A DNA stretch of 64,000 nucleotides from Ustilago trichophora (taxonomy: Eukaryota > Basidiomycota > Ustilaginomycetes > Ustilaginales > Ustilaginaceae). The DNA lies in assembly GCA_900323505.1 (NCBI GenBank), contig OOIN01000010.1, forward strand, positions 372,001-436,000, read 5' to 3'. The notes under the pieces are model-generated. The model did not search any database and had not been told where the DNA came from. It was given only the letters and a program-made list of their open reading frames with translations. Both the position numbers and the translations under genes were made by a program. Below, in pieces: positions 1-10,312 of the stretch; position 1 is the stretch's first letter; each line of letters begins with the position of its first letter.

Positions 1-262
1 ACATCATCACCAGTTTCGACAACCTCTCAAAACAAATCTCCGACCACCCCACAAGCAAAGGGAAAAAATCTACACACGATTGAAAAGCCACTCGGCTCAA
101 GCAAAGCTACATACACATTATATTGAAGTTCACCAAACTTCTCTCTTCCCCACATCCCCTCTTCTTCCCCTCTCCCCCCACCTCTCTCTCTCTCGCAAGA
201 TATAAAAGCGAGGGAGAGAGAAACAAAAAGAAGAAACTAAGAAAGAGAAGGAATCAAATAGT

Positions 263-3200
263 TTAATCAACATCCATCTCACCAGGACCATCGTTGTTAT
301 CGGCTTGAGCATTCGAAGGTTCGTCCTTCTTTTCATCCTTGGTAGGGGTAGGAGTCTGGGTAGTGTCTACGCGAGGTTTGACCTTGCTCATACTGTTTGT
401 TATGAAAATATCAAAAGGTTGAGAGGGGATTGTGTGTATGTGTTAGTAAAAAAAAAAAATTGTTCCGATTTGTTTTCTTTCAAGTTGGATCAAGGTCAGG
501 AGTGGTAGTAGTGATTCGTGGACGTTGATATTGACGAGCCCTACTACCACCACCACCACCACCACCAACATCACCACTGCTGTGAGGAAGGGAGCAACTA
601 GAGCTGGCAGAAGGGGTGTCGGATCTCTGCCTAATGCGGTCCGAGATGAGAGGTGTAGTGCCAAAAGGGACAGAGTCGATGCTCCTATTCTGAGCTTCAT
701 CTTCCTCTTCAGTATCGCCAGGTAGACCACTGTCGTCGGAAAGCTCAGAGGGCAATTCGAGCACCGATGGTGGAGATACGCCTGACAAACTTAGTATCCC
801 TTCATCGCTAGGCTGGTTTTCCATCGCAAAAGTACCAGATGCAATTAAACTAGGAGCCAAGCGTGCGCGACTGGTACTTTTACTGCTTCTACCGCTGCTG
901 CTGCTGCTGCTGCTGTTGTTGTTGTCGGCGGTGTCTGCAGGTGTACCCGTGGTGGTGGTGGTGGTGGTGGTGGTGGTGGTGGTGGGATGGGACGTTGTCG
1001 GAGTAGGAACAAAACTGGGCGAAATTCGGGGCTTAACAGATACGTACATTGGGTGGCAGAAGTAAATCACCTCGTCCTTCTTCTTGAGCATGTCAGCAGA
1101 CAGAATCTTGGGGTCGGCGTTCTTAGGCTGTTCGGACTGCTTGTAAAGACCGTCGTCGAGCCACTTGGCAACGGTGGCGCACTTCTCGATGACTTTTTGC
1201 TTGTCATCCTCCGAGATGTGGCTGTACTGCTCGTCACCTCCCTGAGCCATCTCCATGTACTTGTTGAGGGCCTCACGCAGAGCCGAAGCGGCCTTGGGGC
1301 GTTCCTGGAACTCCTTTTCGCGGAACTGGATAGGGCCACCGATCTTCTGAAGCGACTCGATGCGCTCGACGTAGGCCGACTTGGTGGCATCCTCACCTTC
1401 TTCAGAGTAGAGCCACTCTTCCTGGGCGTTGAGGGCGGAAAGGTACTTCTCCTTCTCCTCGGCGGTGACAAAGAGCTTGAGACGGTCGTCGAGCTTGGAT
1501 CGCTGGTCGTAGATCATCTCCTCGAGAGCGTTCTTGCGGTCCTCGGTGTCAATGACAAGCTTGTCGTTCGAGTAGAGCTGACCCTCGATCTCCTTCATCT
1601 CGGCGACGAGGCTGGCGTCCTTGCCGCCGGTGAAGCCAGAGACAATGGTGAGGTCAGCCTTGCGCTGGAGCTTCTTGACCTTGCGGATCTCGGTCTTGGG
1701 AGCGGCTTCCTTGTCGCCGTCGGTCTCCATGGCAGCCGGATCGGTGACAGGAACCTCCTCCTCCTTCTCGACCTCCTCGACGGTGTAGGCCGACTCAAAG
1801 TTGAGAACACCGTGGAGATTGAGACGAGCCTTGACCTTGACGATCGAGTGGTCGCCTTCGGCGTTGGGGGTAACACCCTTGATGGAGAACTTGCCGATCC
1901 AAGGGTTGATGCCCTCGGGGATTTGGTCGGGCGAGGCGTAGTGGGCCTCGAGGTCAAAGTTGTCCTTGCGGTAGAAGGTGAGAATCTTGGTGGAAGGGAT
2001 GGGGTTGTTGGGCTGGAAGACGACAAGCTCGGTGTCCTCGTCGGGGACATCGGCGGCCTTGTCCCAGGTGACCTTGATCGAGTAAGGGGTGGCGTCGTGG
2101 ATGCTGAATTCGCGGACCTTGAAGACGGGCGAGAGGACGGCGCAGGCGAGGGTGCAGCCACGGGCGACGGCCTCGTCCTGGTTCGAGGTGAAGGAGAGGG
2201 GCTTGGCGAAGAAGGCCGAGATGCGCTCCTTGAGGGCAGGGACACGGGAAGAGCCACCGACCATCTCGATCGAGTGGATCTGGTCCTTGGTCATACCGGA
2301 CTGGGCAAGGGCCGCCTCGAGGGGCACAGTGATGCGCTCAAGGAGGGGAGCAATAAGCGACTCAAACTCCTCACGCTTGAGCTGGGAGCTAGCGTCAATG
2401 TCCTCCATGAGGTTCTCGACGTTGAGGGGAGCGAGGGGGTTGGCCGAGAGAACCTTCTTCAAGCGCTCGCAACCGGCAGCAAGACGGAAGGTAGCCTTGG
2501 GACTGGAGAGGACGTCGATCTTGTACTTGCCCTTGAATTCCTCGGCAAAGTGGAGAAGGAGGGCACGGTCAAAGTCACGACCACCAAAGTTGCGGTCGGC
2601 GGCAGTGCCGAGGACGGTGAGCTGACCCTTGGAGAAGGAGACGACGGCGACCTGGTAGGACGAGTGGCCAATGTCGCAAAAGACGACGTTGCGCGGGTTG
2701 TCGGCCTCGGGGAGGTCGGTTTTGGTGATACCGTAACCGAGAGCGGTGGCGGTGGTGTCGTTGAGTAGGCGGAGAGGGTTGAGACCGGCGATCTCGGCGG
2801 CGTCGAGGTAAGCACGTCGCTGGGCGTCGGTGAACCAGAGAGGGGTGGAAAGGACGACATCGCTGACACCGGCACCACCAAGCTCCTTGGAGGTAGTGTC
2901 ACGAAGCTTTGCAAGGTACATGGCAAGAAGCTGCGTGGCGGAGAAGACGTGCTGGTCACCTGCAAGACGAACCTTGACACCGACCTCACCCTTGGCATCG
3001 ACGAGCTCGGCATTGATAAAGTTCTTCTCTACCTTTTGTACTTCGGGGTCCTGCAAGGTGCGACCTACGAGACGCTTGAGGGAACCAATGGTGTTCTTAA
3101 AGTTGGAAGTCTGGGCGGTGGCAGCGGCCTCACCAAGAGCTCTGGCCTTTTGACCAAAGGAGACGAGCGAAGGGGTGGCACGGTTGGAGACCTCGTTGGC

Positions 3201-3281
3201 GATGACATCGACACCACGGGCACGTGCGACACCGATCTTGGACGAGGCGTTACCCACGTCGATACCGACGACGGACGACAT
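263..3281 (-). CDS. SSE1: Hsp110-family chaperone, nucleotide exchange factor for Hsp70 (SSE1-like)
   Basis: Two exons on the minus strand: 3281-1048 and 392-263, giving 787 residues. The N-terminus (MSSVVGIDVGNASSKIGVAR) is the divergent Hsp70-type nucleotide-binding domain (residues about 1-385), followed by a beta-sandwich with an acidic loop and the helical domain ending EVIYFCHP. Hsp110 proteins release ADP from cytosolic Hsp70 and hold unfolded clients. I place the C-terminal exon at 392-263 because joining AT at 1049-1048 to T at 392 restores HPIMSKVKPRV, the conserved Sse1/Hsp110 end, followed by an acidic tail ending in GEMDVD. The donor is GTACGT and the acceptor ACAG. Without splicing, the frame continues to a stop at 480-482 (933 residues). 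The start at 3281 fits the family. Strong codon bias suggests high expression. The frame and family are certain; the splice is well supported but not proven. Confidence 0.93.
393..1047 (-). other. Long last intron of SSE1, open in frame (possible alternative C-terminus)
   Basis: The intron is 655 nt, far longer than the others in the window (90-135 nt). The SSE1 frame runs on from 1047 to a stop at 480, adding about 189 residues: a Thr run from a GTG-type repeat (about 948-984), a Ser run, then an acidic Ser/Pro-rich segment (MENQPSDEGILSLSGVSPP and onward), a Gly run and DLDPT. The composition resembles a disordered protein tail more than random intron. Retention would replace the acidic EMDVD end. 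It may be an alternative isoform or chance. Confidence 0.55.
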
Positions 3282-4629
3282 ATTGGCGGGTTTGGATTCA
3301 AGAAGTATGACCTAAAGAGCAAAGCAAACTGTATTGCAGAGAAGCTTGGGAAATCGAGCGGAGATGAGTAGTCGAAAGAGAGAAAGCGTTTGATGCGAGA
3401 GGAGGGTATATTCTCGATCGGAGGCGGTGGTGGTGATGATGATGGTGATGATGATGATGAGAAGGAAAAGTAGTGGCAAAGATGGTTGATGCTGAGTTTC
3501 ACAGAAGTGTGTTTGGAAAATGGAAATTTTCGGTAGGAAATTGCAATACAGTAATTTCTTCTCGAACCAACACACACTGTGCGTATGCCTTTTGGAAAAG
3601 TTCTTTTCGCTTCCGCCAAAGGCTTCGTGAAAATTCGCGATCTTGCTTTTGGTGCACAGGCCCGTGTGTGTTTGTCTGTTTTGCGAGCCATTCGAGTTGC
3701 ATTCACAGCTTGTAGCACAGAGATCGCACAGCCCTTCTTCTTTGGTTGTTGTACACATTGCTTCACATCACAGGGCAACCAATGTTGAAGCAAGGTCGAG
3801 CTCAACTATGTTGGGGCTCAAAGTATACGGTACAGTACAGTGCGGTGCAGTACAGTAGAGTAGTCGTGGAAAGCACGCCTGAACTATATCGTGATCGCCT
3901 TTTTGGACAAGACAAGATTCGGATCTACCTCACCTTTTTCGGCCGAATATTCTGCCACTTGCATTGATGTTAGAGTGCTTTCTAGTCAACATCTTAAATC
4001 GCGAGAAAAACAACGATAGCCGTCCCTGCGCCATTACCTCATTCCGCGGGCCAAATCGAGCTCTATTTCCAGTCGAACAAACACCAATCCACTCTTGACA
4101 GGTCCGCCCTTCTGCACCATCACTTAAGCTCGCTGCCTCTCTCTCCGCCTCTCTCTGTACAAGACAACTTCCCGTGTCTGACGTTGGATAGTCCGCCAAA
4201 TCATGAGAAAGGCTCGTGCTGCATCGACATGGTACACTACTGTAGCACCATTGCGCCTTCTGTTGTCATCCCATATGGCCTACCTCTTACCACATTGGAC
4301 CCTGGATTTCGATCCTTTTGACATCGTCATCGACCGTCATTCCTTGCTCCTTTCTCCCGCTGCACCAAATCGCCGATCAGGGTCCATTACATCTCCTCCT
4401 TCCCTCTTCTCCTCCACCTACCTCATCATCTCCTCATCCCTTCCGCTTTCCGCTTGGTCATCCTCTCATCCTCACCCTTCATCTCTGTAAACTTTTCCTC
4501 TCAATCTCCTCCTCATCCTCATCCACCCGCCTTGTACAGCATCCTTGATCGCATCCCTGTTACCGTCTCTCTATATCTACTTTACTGTCATCGCTGCTTC
4601 CTCCCTTTCTTTCTGGGTTCTATCTCTCA

Positions 4630-4679
<50 letters not shown>

Positions 4680-4766
4680 ACCTACCGTCATCTCTCAACA
4701 CCATCTCTAAGCATACAACAACGCATATCATCAATCCTCCCATTCTCGGGATAACATTCAACCATC
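3282..4766. other. Divergent intergenic region between SSE1 and CRY-DASH
   Basis: 1.5 kb without a convincing gene. It holds the heat shock element at 3624-3636, a TACAG-rich cluster at 3831-3858, and a CT dinucleotide tract at 4633-4673 in the likely 5' leader of the CRY gene. Short ORFs here are low-complexity and lack family features. Confidence 0.7.
3624..3636. promoter_or_regulatory. Heat shock element upstream of SSE1
   Basis: TTCGTGAAAATTC is three alternating TTC/GAA units with exact 2-nt spacers, the canonical binding site of trimeric Hsf1. It lies 343 bp upstream of the SSE1 start codon. Three further TTC units at 5-bp steps lie at 3601-3613. Heat induction of an Hsp110 gene through such a site is expected from yeast; activity here is inferred. 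Confidence 0.7.
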
Positions 4767-6724
4767 ATGACGCGCAACATCCTCATCGCGGTCCTTCGCA
4801 ACGATCTACGACTTCACGATCATCCCATCTTCCACCTCTGCTCCGAACCCTCGCCTTCCAATGCCGCCTTCAAGCAGCCCGTCACCCACGTCTTGCCCGT
4901 CTACGTTTGGGATCAGCGTCACATTGAAGTATCCGGATTTCCCAACTTGCAAAAGGCCCAAAAGGCCGGTGGAGGAAAAGGTCAATCACAGATGGCCAAG
5001 ACTCGACAACTTGGCATTTGGCGTAGTGGACTTCATCGTACAAAGTAAGCATCCTCTCTCTTTCTAACCCTACCTCATCTTGTTTCCCTATCCCTTATCT
5101 TAGAAACGATTTCGCTACCAGCGCTTTGACTGACAACTTTTGCTCTCTCTTGTCATGTAGGTTCATCAACGAGAGCGTCTTTGACCTGCGCGATCGACTC
5201 CGTAGTGTTGGAAGCGATCTCGCCATGTTCGCAGGAACTCCCGAGTCCGTCATTCCATCTCTGGTCAAGAGCATTCGCGATAAGGGTGATACTGTCGAAG
5301 CGGTCTACCTCGGACGCGAGATCAATACCGAAGAAGTCAATGTTCAAAAACGTCTCGATTCCATCCTCTCCGATCTTCAATGCCCCTTCAAGATGTTTGA
5401 AGGCAAATCCTTGATCCATTCTCGCGATCTTGGATTCCCTGTCAAACAGCTTCCCGACGTTTTCACCCACTTTCGCAAGCAAGTTGAAGGCCCCGACATG
5501 TTCCGCCAACCCTTACCTCCTCCTACAAAGCTCAAACCATTCCCTCATGTCCAGCTCTCCGACTCTCCAGGAGCCTTTGCACTCTCCTCCAAGCAGCAAG
5601 AGGGATATGACAAAAAGGAGATTGTGGAAAAGCATCTTCTCCAACCACTCCTCGATCAACCTGTATTGGGACACAAAGAATTACTTTCCAAAGTTCTCTC
5701 TTCCGATGCAAGTCTCAACGTCCCCCATTCCGCCTTTCCTTACAAAGGTGGAGAAACCGAAGCACTGCGACGACTCGACCACTACTTTTCTGGAGGAAAA
5801 TCTTCGCCTGGTGCATCGTACAAAGAAACGCGCAATGAAATGCTCGGTCCTGACTACAGTACCAAGTTCGCCGCCGCTCTCGCCCACGGTCTTCTTTCTC
5901 CACGCTTGATAGCACAAAAAGCGACCCAACTCGACGAATCCACTGGCAACCCTAAAGGCGGAGGATACTGGATCATCTTTGAGCTCCTCTGGCGAGACTA
6001 TTTCTACTTTGTTGGATGGAAATTCGGTTCGCACCTCTTCACCCTTGGAGGAATTGAACAAGTTCTTTCTCCGCGTTCTGCTTCTTCCAAAGCCTACGAT
6101 TGGAAAACAACTTCATCTTTAACCGATCGTAAGGATCCATTCATCCGTTGGGCCACCGCTCGAACTGGTGTACCCATGATTGATGCCAATATGGTTGAGT
6201 TGGTTCAAACCGGATTCATGTCGAATCGTGGTCGTCAAAATGTGGCTTCGTTCCTCACCAAAGATTTGGGATGGAACTGGCAATTGGGAGCCGAATTCTT
6301 TGAAAGTTGGCTCGTCGATTACGATCCGAATAGTAACTGGGGGAATTGGCAGTATGTTGCGGGGGTGGGAAATGATCCAAGAAGCTCGAGACAGTTTAAC
6401 CCGATTAAACAAGGAAAGGATTATGATGGAAAGGGTGAATATGTGGCGACTTGGATTGAGGCGTTGAAGCGTGTACCTGAGTCGATGAGACATCATCCTT
6501 GGACTCAAGCAGGTTGGGAGGGTGGAGAATATCCGAGTAGACCAATGATCGAACAACAGATGTGGAAGAAACATTATTCCAACCATGGCGGAGGTGGCGG
6601 TGGTGGTAGGGGTGGTGGTAGGGGTGGTAACGGTGGTAGAGGAAGAGGAGGCTATAGAGGTCGTAGAGGAATCAATCAGAACAACAACGGAGGTGGAAAC
6701 CGTGGAAATGGCGCTCAACACTAA
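4767..6724 (+). CDS. Cryptochrome DASH (photolyase/cryptochrome family)
   Basis: Two exons, 4767-5044 and 5161-6724, 613 residues. Intron 5045-5160 has GTAAGC, a CTGAC branch site and TGTAG; joining AA to G gives K and continues into FINESVFDLRDRL. An alpha/beta antenna-binding domain (ILIAVLRNDLRLHDHPIF) is followed by the FAD-binding helical domain with GGGYWIIFELLWRDYFYF, MIDANMVELVQTGFMSNRGRQNVASF and WNWQLGAEFFESWLVDYD, typical of the DASH clade. CRY-DASH binds FAD and methenyl-THF and repairs CPDs mainly in single-stranded or looped DNA, or acts as a blue-light signalling protein. The last ~45 residues are a Gly/Arg-rich RGG tail, a nucleic-acid-binding extension seen in some fungal CRY-DASH proteins. 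Repair versus signalling cannot be decided from sequence. Confidence 0.95.
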
Positions 6725-7093
6725 AACCTTGCTCGAATCAACCCCTTCACTTGCCTCTTCTCTCCTCCTTTTGGACCAAACCTCATCTCTCATCTCTCAT
6801 CCATCACATGTGAACTACGTGACGACATCAATAGAAATGTTTCGCAATCTTTCGATTTATCTGATTATCGTATCATTGATGTATGAACTCGCATCTATGT
6901 AGAAAGCCGGGATGGTATTTTATTTGATTTTCGAAATAGATTTCGCTAGACATGACGATTGCATTCTCTCACATACACACACAGAGGGAGAGTTAAGGCA
7001 AAGGCGAGGATTCTTCTTGTTTCACTTGAGTGCTTTGCTCTGTGAACGGTCCAAGTTTCTGACGACTGTGGCGAATACTTATGGAAGGCCAAC

Positions 7094-7128
<35 letters not shown>

Positions 7129-7172
7129 GAAAGGGGGGATTAAATGTTCGTCCGATGTGTGTTGTTCAGTAC
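6725..7172. other. Convergent intergenic region, CRY 3' / PPCDC 3'
   Basis: No gene seen. Contains the T31 tract at 7097-7127 and otherwise the 3' flanks of the two converging genes. Confidence 0.7.
7097..7127. repeat. Homopolymer tract, T31 (A31 on the PPCDC strand)
   Basis: 31 consecutive T. On the minus strand this is an A tract starting 45 nt after the PPCDC stop codon, in the same orientation as a poly(A) tail would be. Confidence 0.95.
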
Positions 7173-8036
7173 CTAGGTGATTGGGGTATTGTTCTCCACC
7201 ATCTCTTGCGCCTTCCGCGACTCTTTTTCTCGTTCGATGACCAAGCCATATCTCTCGACCACCTCTTGCACTAAACGATTCCACTCGATCATTGCACCTA
7301 TACCATTATCTCCACAAGCCAAGATCTTTTCAATCGGTCCCATCACCTCGTAACCCAATGTTTCTTTCACCATTCCTAAATGCTTCGCGGTAAGTGGATG
7401 CATCCACATTGCGCTATTCATCGCAGGACAAATCCAAACCTTTTGATCGCTCCCCAAAGCTCTCATAAAACTCGTCAATAGATCATCGCAAATCCCCCCA
7501 TTGAATTTCGCCAAAGTATTCGCTGAACATGGTGCAACAATAACCAAATCCGCCCAACGCCGAAGTTCAATATGCAAAATAGGATCTCCAATCGAGCTGA
7601 ATGATGTCCATTCGTCCGAGTTTGTCCAAAGATGTACCCTCGGATTACTTGAAGAATGATGAAGAGGATGTGAGTTTTCCGCTGCCAAAGATTCCACATT
7701 ATAAGGTGCAGAACTAGAACTAGAACTGGAATCAGGAGAAGGGGGAGGGGGAGGAGAATAGAGAGTGTTTAAGCAAGATATTTGGGAACGATTGTAAAAA
7801 TGAAGCGAATTATCAGAAGCAATGATCTGAATTCGTACATTTTCATATTTCAAAAGTTCTTCCACAATCAATGGAATTTTGACCGATGCTACACTTCCAG
7901 TGGAAGCAAGAACAATGTGTAATGGACGATCCAATTTTGGAGGGTTTGAAAGGGATGGATGAGGCGAGATGAATGACGGTGACGGGATTGAGTTTGAGTT
8001 TTGCAGCAATGAACTGGTTGATGTATTGCACTGCAT
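7173..8036 (-). CDS. Phosphopantothenoylcysteine decarboxylase / Hal3-Cab3-like flavoprotein
   Basis: Single exon, 287 residues. HFCD flavoprotein fold: LASTGSVASVKIP near the N-terminus binds the FMN phosphate; the catalytic-type His lies in PILHIELRRWADL (about residue 153); PAMNSAMWMHP is the PxMNxxMW substrate clamp; ACGDNGIG (about residue 241) has the Cys that protonates the ene-thiolate. The enzyme decarboxylates 4'-phospho-N-pantothenoylcysteine to 4'-phosphopantetheine in coenzyme A synthesis. In yeasts, Cab3 and Sis2/Vhs3 split His and Cys between subunits and also inhibit phosphatase Ppz1. Here both residues are in one chain, so a self-sufficient homotrimer is likely. A Ser-rich insertion (about residues 95-120) separates early strands, and the acidic C-tail of yeast Hal3 is absent, arguing against a Ppz1-inhibitor role. 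The start at 8036 is the first in-frame ATG. Confidence 0.92.
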   Translation of the reverse strand: MQCNTSTSSLLQNSNSIPSPSFISPHPSLSNPPKLDRPLHIVLASTGSVASVKIPLIVEELLKYENVRIQIIASDNSLHFYNRSQISCLNTLYSPPPPPSPDSSSSSSSAPYNVESLAAENSHPLHHSSSNPRVHLWTNSDEWTSFSSIGDPILHIELRRWADLVIVAPCSANTLAKFNGGICDDLLTSFMRALGSDQKVWICPAMNSAMWMHPLTAKHLGMVKETLGYEVMGPIEKILACGDNGIGAMIEWNRLVQEVVERYGLVIEREKESRKAQEMVENNTPIT

Positions 8037-8326
8037 CTTGCGAATATTTGTGAGAGAGAATAGCTTTGCCTGTTGAAATGCTGAGAGAAGAAGAAGGAAG
8101 AATGGGGGGAAGGGCAGAGAGATGCCGTGATTCGGATAGAATGATAATGATAATGATGATGGTGGTGGTGGTGGTGGTGAATCAACAGAGAACGAGTTTG
8201 AGCAAAGTGTATGTAAATTCAGGGTCTAATCAAAGTCTCGGCTTTGCATTTTTTGAAGATAAATAAATAAAAAATTGGCTCAAGCGCTGAGATATTTTAC
8301 ACAGTTCTGTAGGTGTAACACCCGCC

Positions 8327-8354
8327 AAAAAAAAAAAAAAAAAAAAAAAAAAAA
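8327..8354. repeat. Homopolymer tract, A28
   Basis: 28 consecutive A, 291 bp upstream of the PPCDC start. Possibly a nucleosome-excluding poly(dA:dT) promoter element (inference). Confidence 0.95.
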
Positions 8355-8384
8355 GCAAATATTTGACAATGCGAGACAGACACA

Positions 8385-8416
8385 TACAGTACAGTACAGT
8401 ACAGTACAGTACAGTA
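8385..8416. repeat. TACAG pentamer array
   Basis: Six TACAG units plus TA. One of several arrays of the same unit in the window (also 3831-3858 and 58929-58956). Confidence 0.95.
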
Positions 8417-8591
8417 TCATCTTGCACACTGTCCGTTTGACAAGGTATGCATCGAAATCGCTTACTGAGGATGGAATGAGTAGAAATACAAATAGCAATG
8501 CAGATACCGAGCTGAGAAAAGGAAGCGAAGAAGCGCGCGGGGAGGGTATGATATCAAATGTTTCAAGATCCAAAACCATGTCTTGGTAACA

Positions 8592-9781
8592 TCAACCAAC
8601 AGCAGCAGCTGTACTCTGTGTTGTTGATCTTGGACTGGTTTCGAATCCTTGCTTGCCTCGATTTCCATTTCCATTTCCATTCGCATCCGCATTCGCATTG
8701 CCCGTCGCACCCGACATACTCGGTGGAAACCCAGTCTTTATCGCAAAAGTAGGACTCCTCTTTACGCCTTCTTCGCCCTTTCCCAAAGCATATTCATCCC
8801 TAATTGGCAATTGCAAAACGTTCATCTTTGGCGTTATAACGACCAAAGTGTTTGTGGGAATTTCCATCCAATCTGCCTTTTCAAAAGTCAAGGGTTCGCT
8901 AGCAACCACAATGATCTTCTCCCTCTTATCCGTTTTCACCATCCTATACGCTCCTTTAGCATGTTCATAAAAACTAGTCCCCGATGAAAAATACAAGGAT
9001 GCAGCTTGATCATGTTTCGAACTAACATAACGAGTACAGATGATACTTTGACCATCGGTAACGCAAAAGTTCATCAAAGAAGGTTCGCGAATTCCAGCTT
9101 GACGTGACCAGGTATTAAACTGTTTGATAGTTGATAGCATGGCATCACGTAACTCTTTGTATGAAAAAGGATGTGTGGAAAGAGGATTCTGTAAATGGCT
9201 GAGAAAGACGGCAAAGGCAAATTCGGAATCGGTATGACCTTGTGGAAACAAGAACAAAGGTTCAGGTAGACTGGCGAGAACTTGACGTTTGATCTTGCTA
9301 AACTCGGAAATTTGACCATTATGCATCCACATTAGACGACCATAACGCCAAGGATGACAGTTGGTTTCCGATAGCGCACCCGCCGTCGACGCACGTACGT
9401 GGGCGAATACGAGTGGAGATTTGATCTTTTCGGCGATTCTTTGAAGGTTTTGATTATTCCAAGCAGGAGTGACCGAGGTAAAGATGCAAGGTGCGTTGCC
9501 TAATTCTGGATCTGGGGTGGAATCGTACCATCCTACACCGAACCCATCACCGTTTACGGCTCGGGTGGCATCGAGTCGAAGACGAGAGTCAAACGCTTGA
9601 TTGATGATCGAATGAGCAGGTCGTGTAACAAGGTGACAGAGCTGGATTGGATCTGCGCCTTTGAAGACTAGATACGGCATCGTCGAATGTGTACCGCAAC
9701 AATAGAGACAAGTGGTCAGTACGTTATAAGGGGGGGAGGGGGAAACAACGTAATCGTAAACGTACCTAAAAGACGACACAT
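8592..9781 (-). CDS. DUG3: Class II glutamine amidotransferase, Dug3-like (glutathione/gamma-glutamyl degradation)
   Basis: Two exons, 9781-9766 (16 nt) and 9667-8592, giving 363 residues. The first exon encodes MCRLL; splicing (donor GTACGT, TACTGAC branch, acceptor CTAG) joins it to VFKGADPIQLCHL, recreating the family start with Cys2 next to Met1. In Ntn-type amidotransferases that Cys is the nucleophile after Met removal. LVTRPAHSIINQAFDSRLRLD, NGDGFGVGWYD, FAHVRASTAGALSETNCHPW and LMWMHNGQISEF are typical of Dug3. In yeast, Dug2-Dug3 cleaves the gamma-glutamyl bond of glutathione in the cytosol. The C-terminal ~60 residues are Asn/Gly-rich with an alternating Asn-Ala/Asn-Gly stretch. An unspliced 5' reading exists but would lose the catalytic Cys, so the spliced model is preferred. 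Confidence 0.93.
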
Positions 9782-10312
9782 GATATTGGGGGAAGAGGAT
9801 CGTTTTTGAGTAGAGTGTTTGTGTTTGTGTTTGTGAGTGTGGATGATCGAAGGGTGATGGTGGTGTGCAATGGCGAAACGAGGTGGTTGACATACAGTAT
9901 CTAATCAGCCTCTCTCTGTGACTCGTTGCGACTCTTATGGAGCGTATCGCGTCATTTTGCTTTTCTCGTGCTTTTTTTGATTATGCGGGGTTCAGAAATT
10001 AAAGCTCAAGAGAAAATAAAATAAAAAAAAGGCCATAAAAATCAAAATACAAAAATCGAAGAAAAAAATGGGGAACAAAAAAGAAATGAAATTCGCCGAA
10101 GTGTTGGTCTCACGCAACAAAGATGTGGGGCAAGAAAAGAGGAGGACTTGTTCTTGTTCTTCTTCTTCACTGTACTTGTCTTTCTCGAGGCCTCAAAGAG
10201 TACATCTGGTCGATACGAGCATCGGATTGCAAACTCAGATCTCGCCCATTTGTGTCAACTACCCCGCAGTAACTCCTCCTTCTCCCACCTTGAGCAATAA
10301 GAAGACAACATC
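9782..10312. other. Divergent promoter region, DUG3-like / Csk1-like kinase
   Basis: 531 bp with no gene. AT-rich centre around 9960-10070 with several A runs; a TACAGTA heptamer lies near 9894. Confidence 0.65.

Larger units (their letters stand above)
8037..8591. other. Intergenic region between DUG3-like and PPCDC genes
   Basis: No gene seen. Both neighbours are on the minus strand, so this is PPCDC promoter plus the 3' flank of the amidotransferase gene. It includes A28 at 8327-8354 and the TACAG array at 8385-8416. Confidence 0.7.

Noticed and set aside
987..2768. 593-codon plus-strand ORF opposite SSE1
   Set aside because: It is a shadow caused by strong GC3 bias of SSE1; the translation is Val/Leu/Gly/Glu-rich with no family features.
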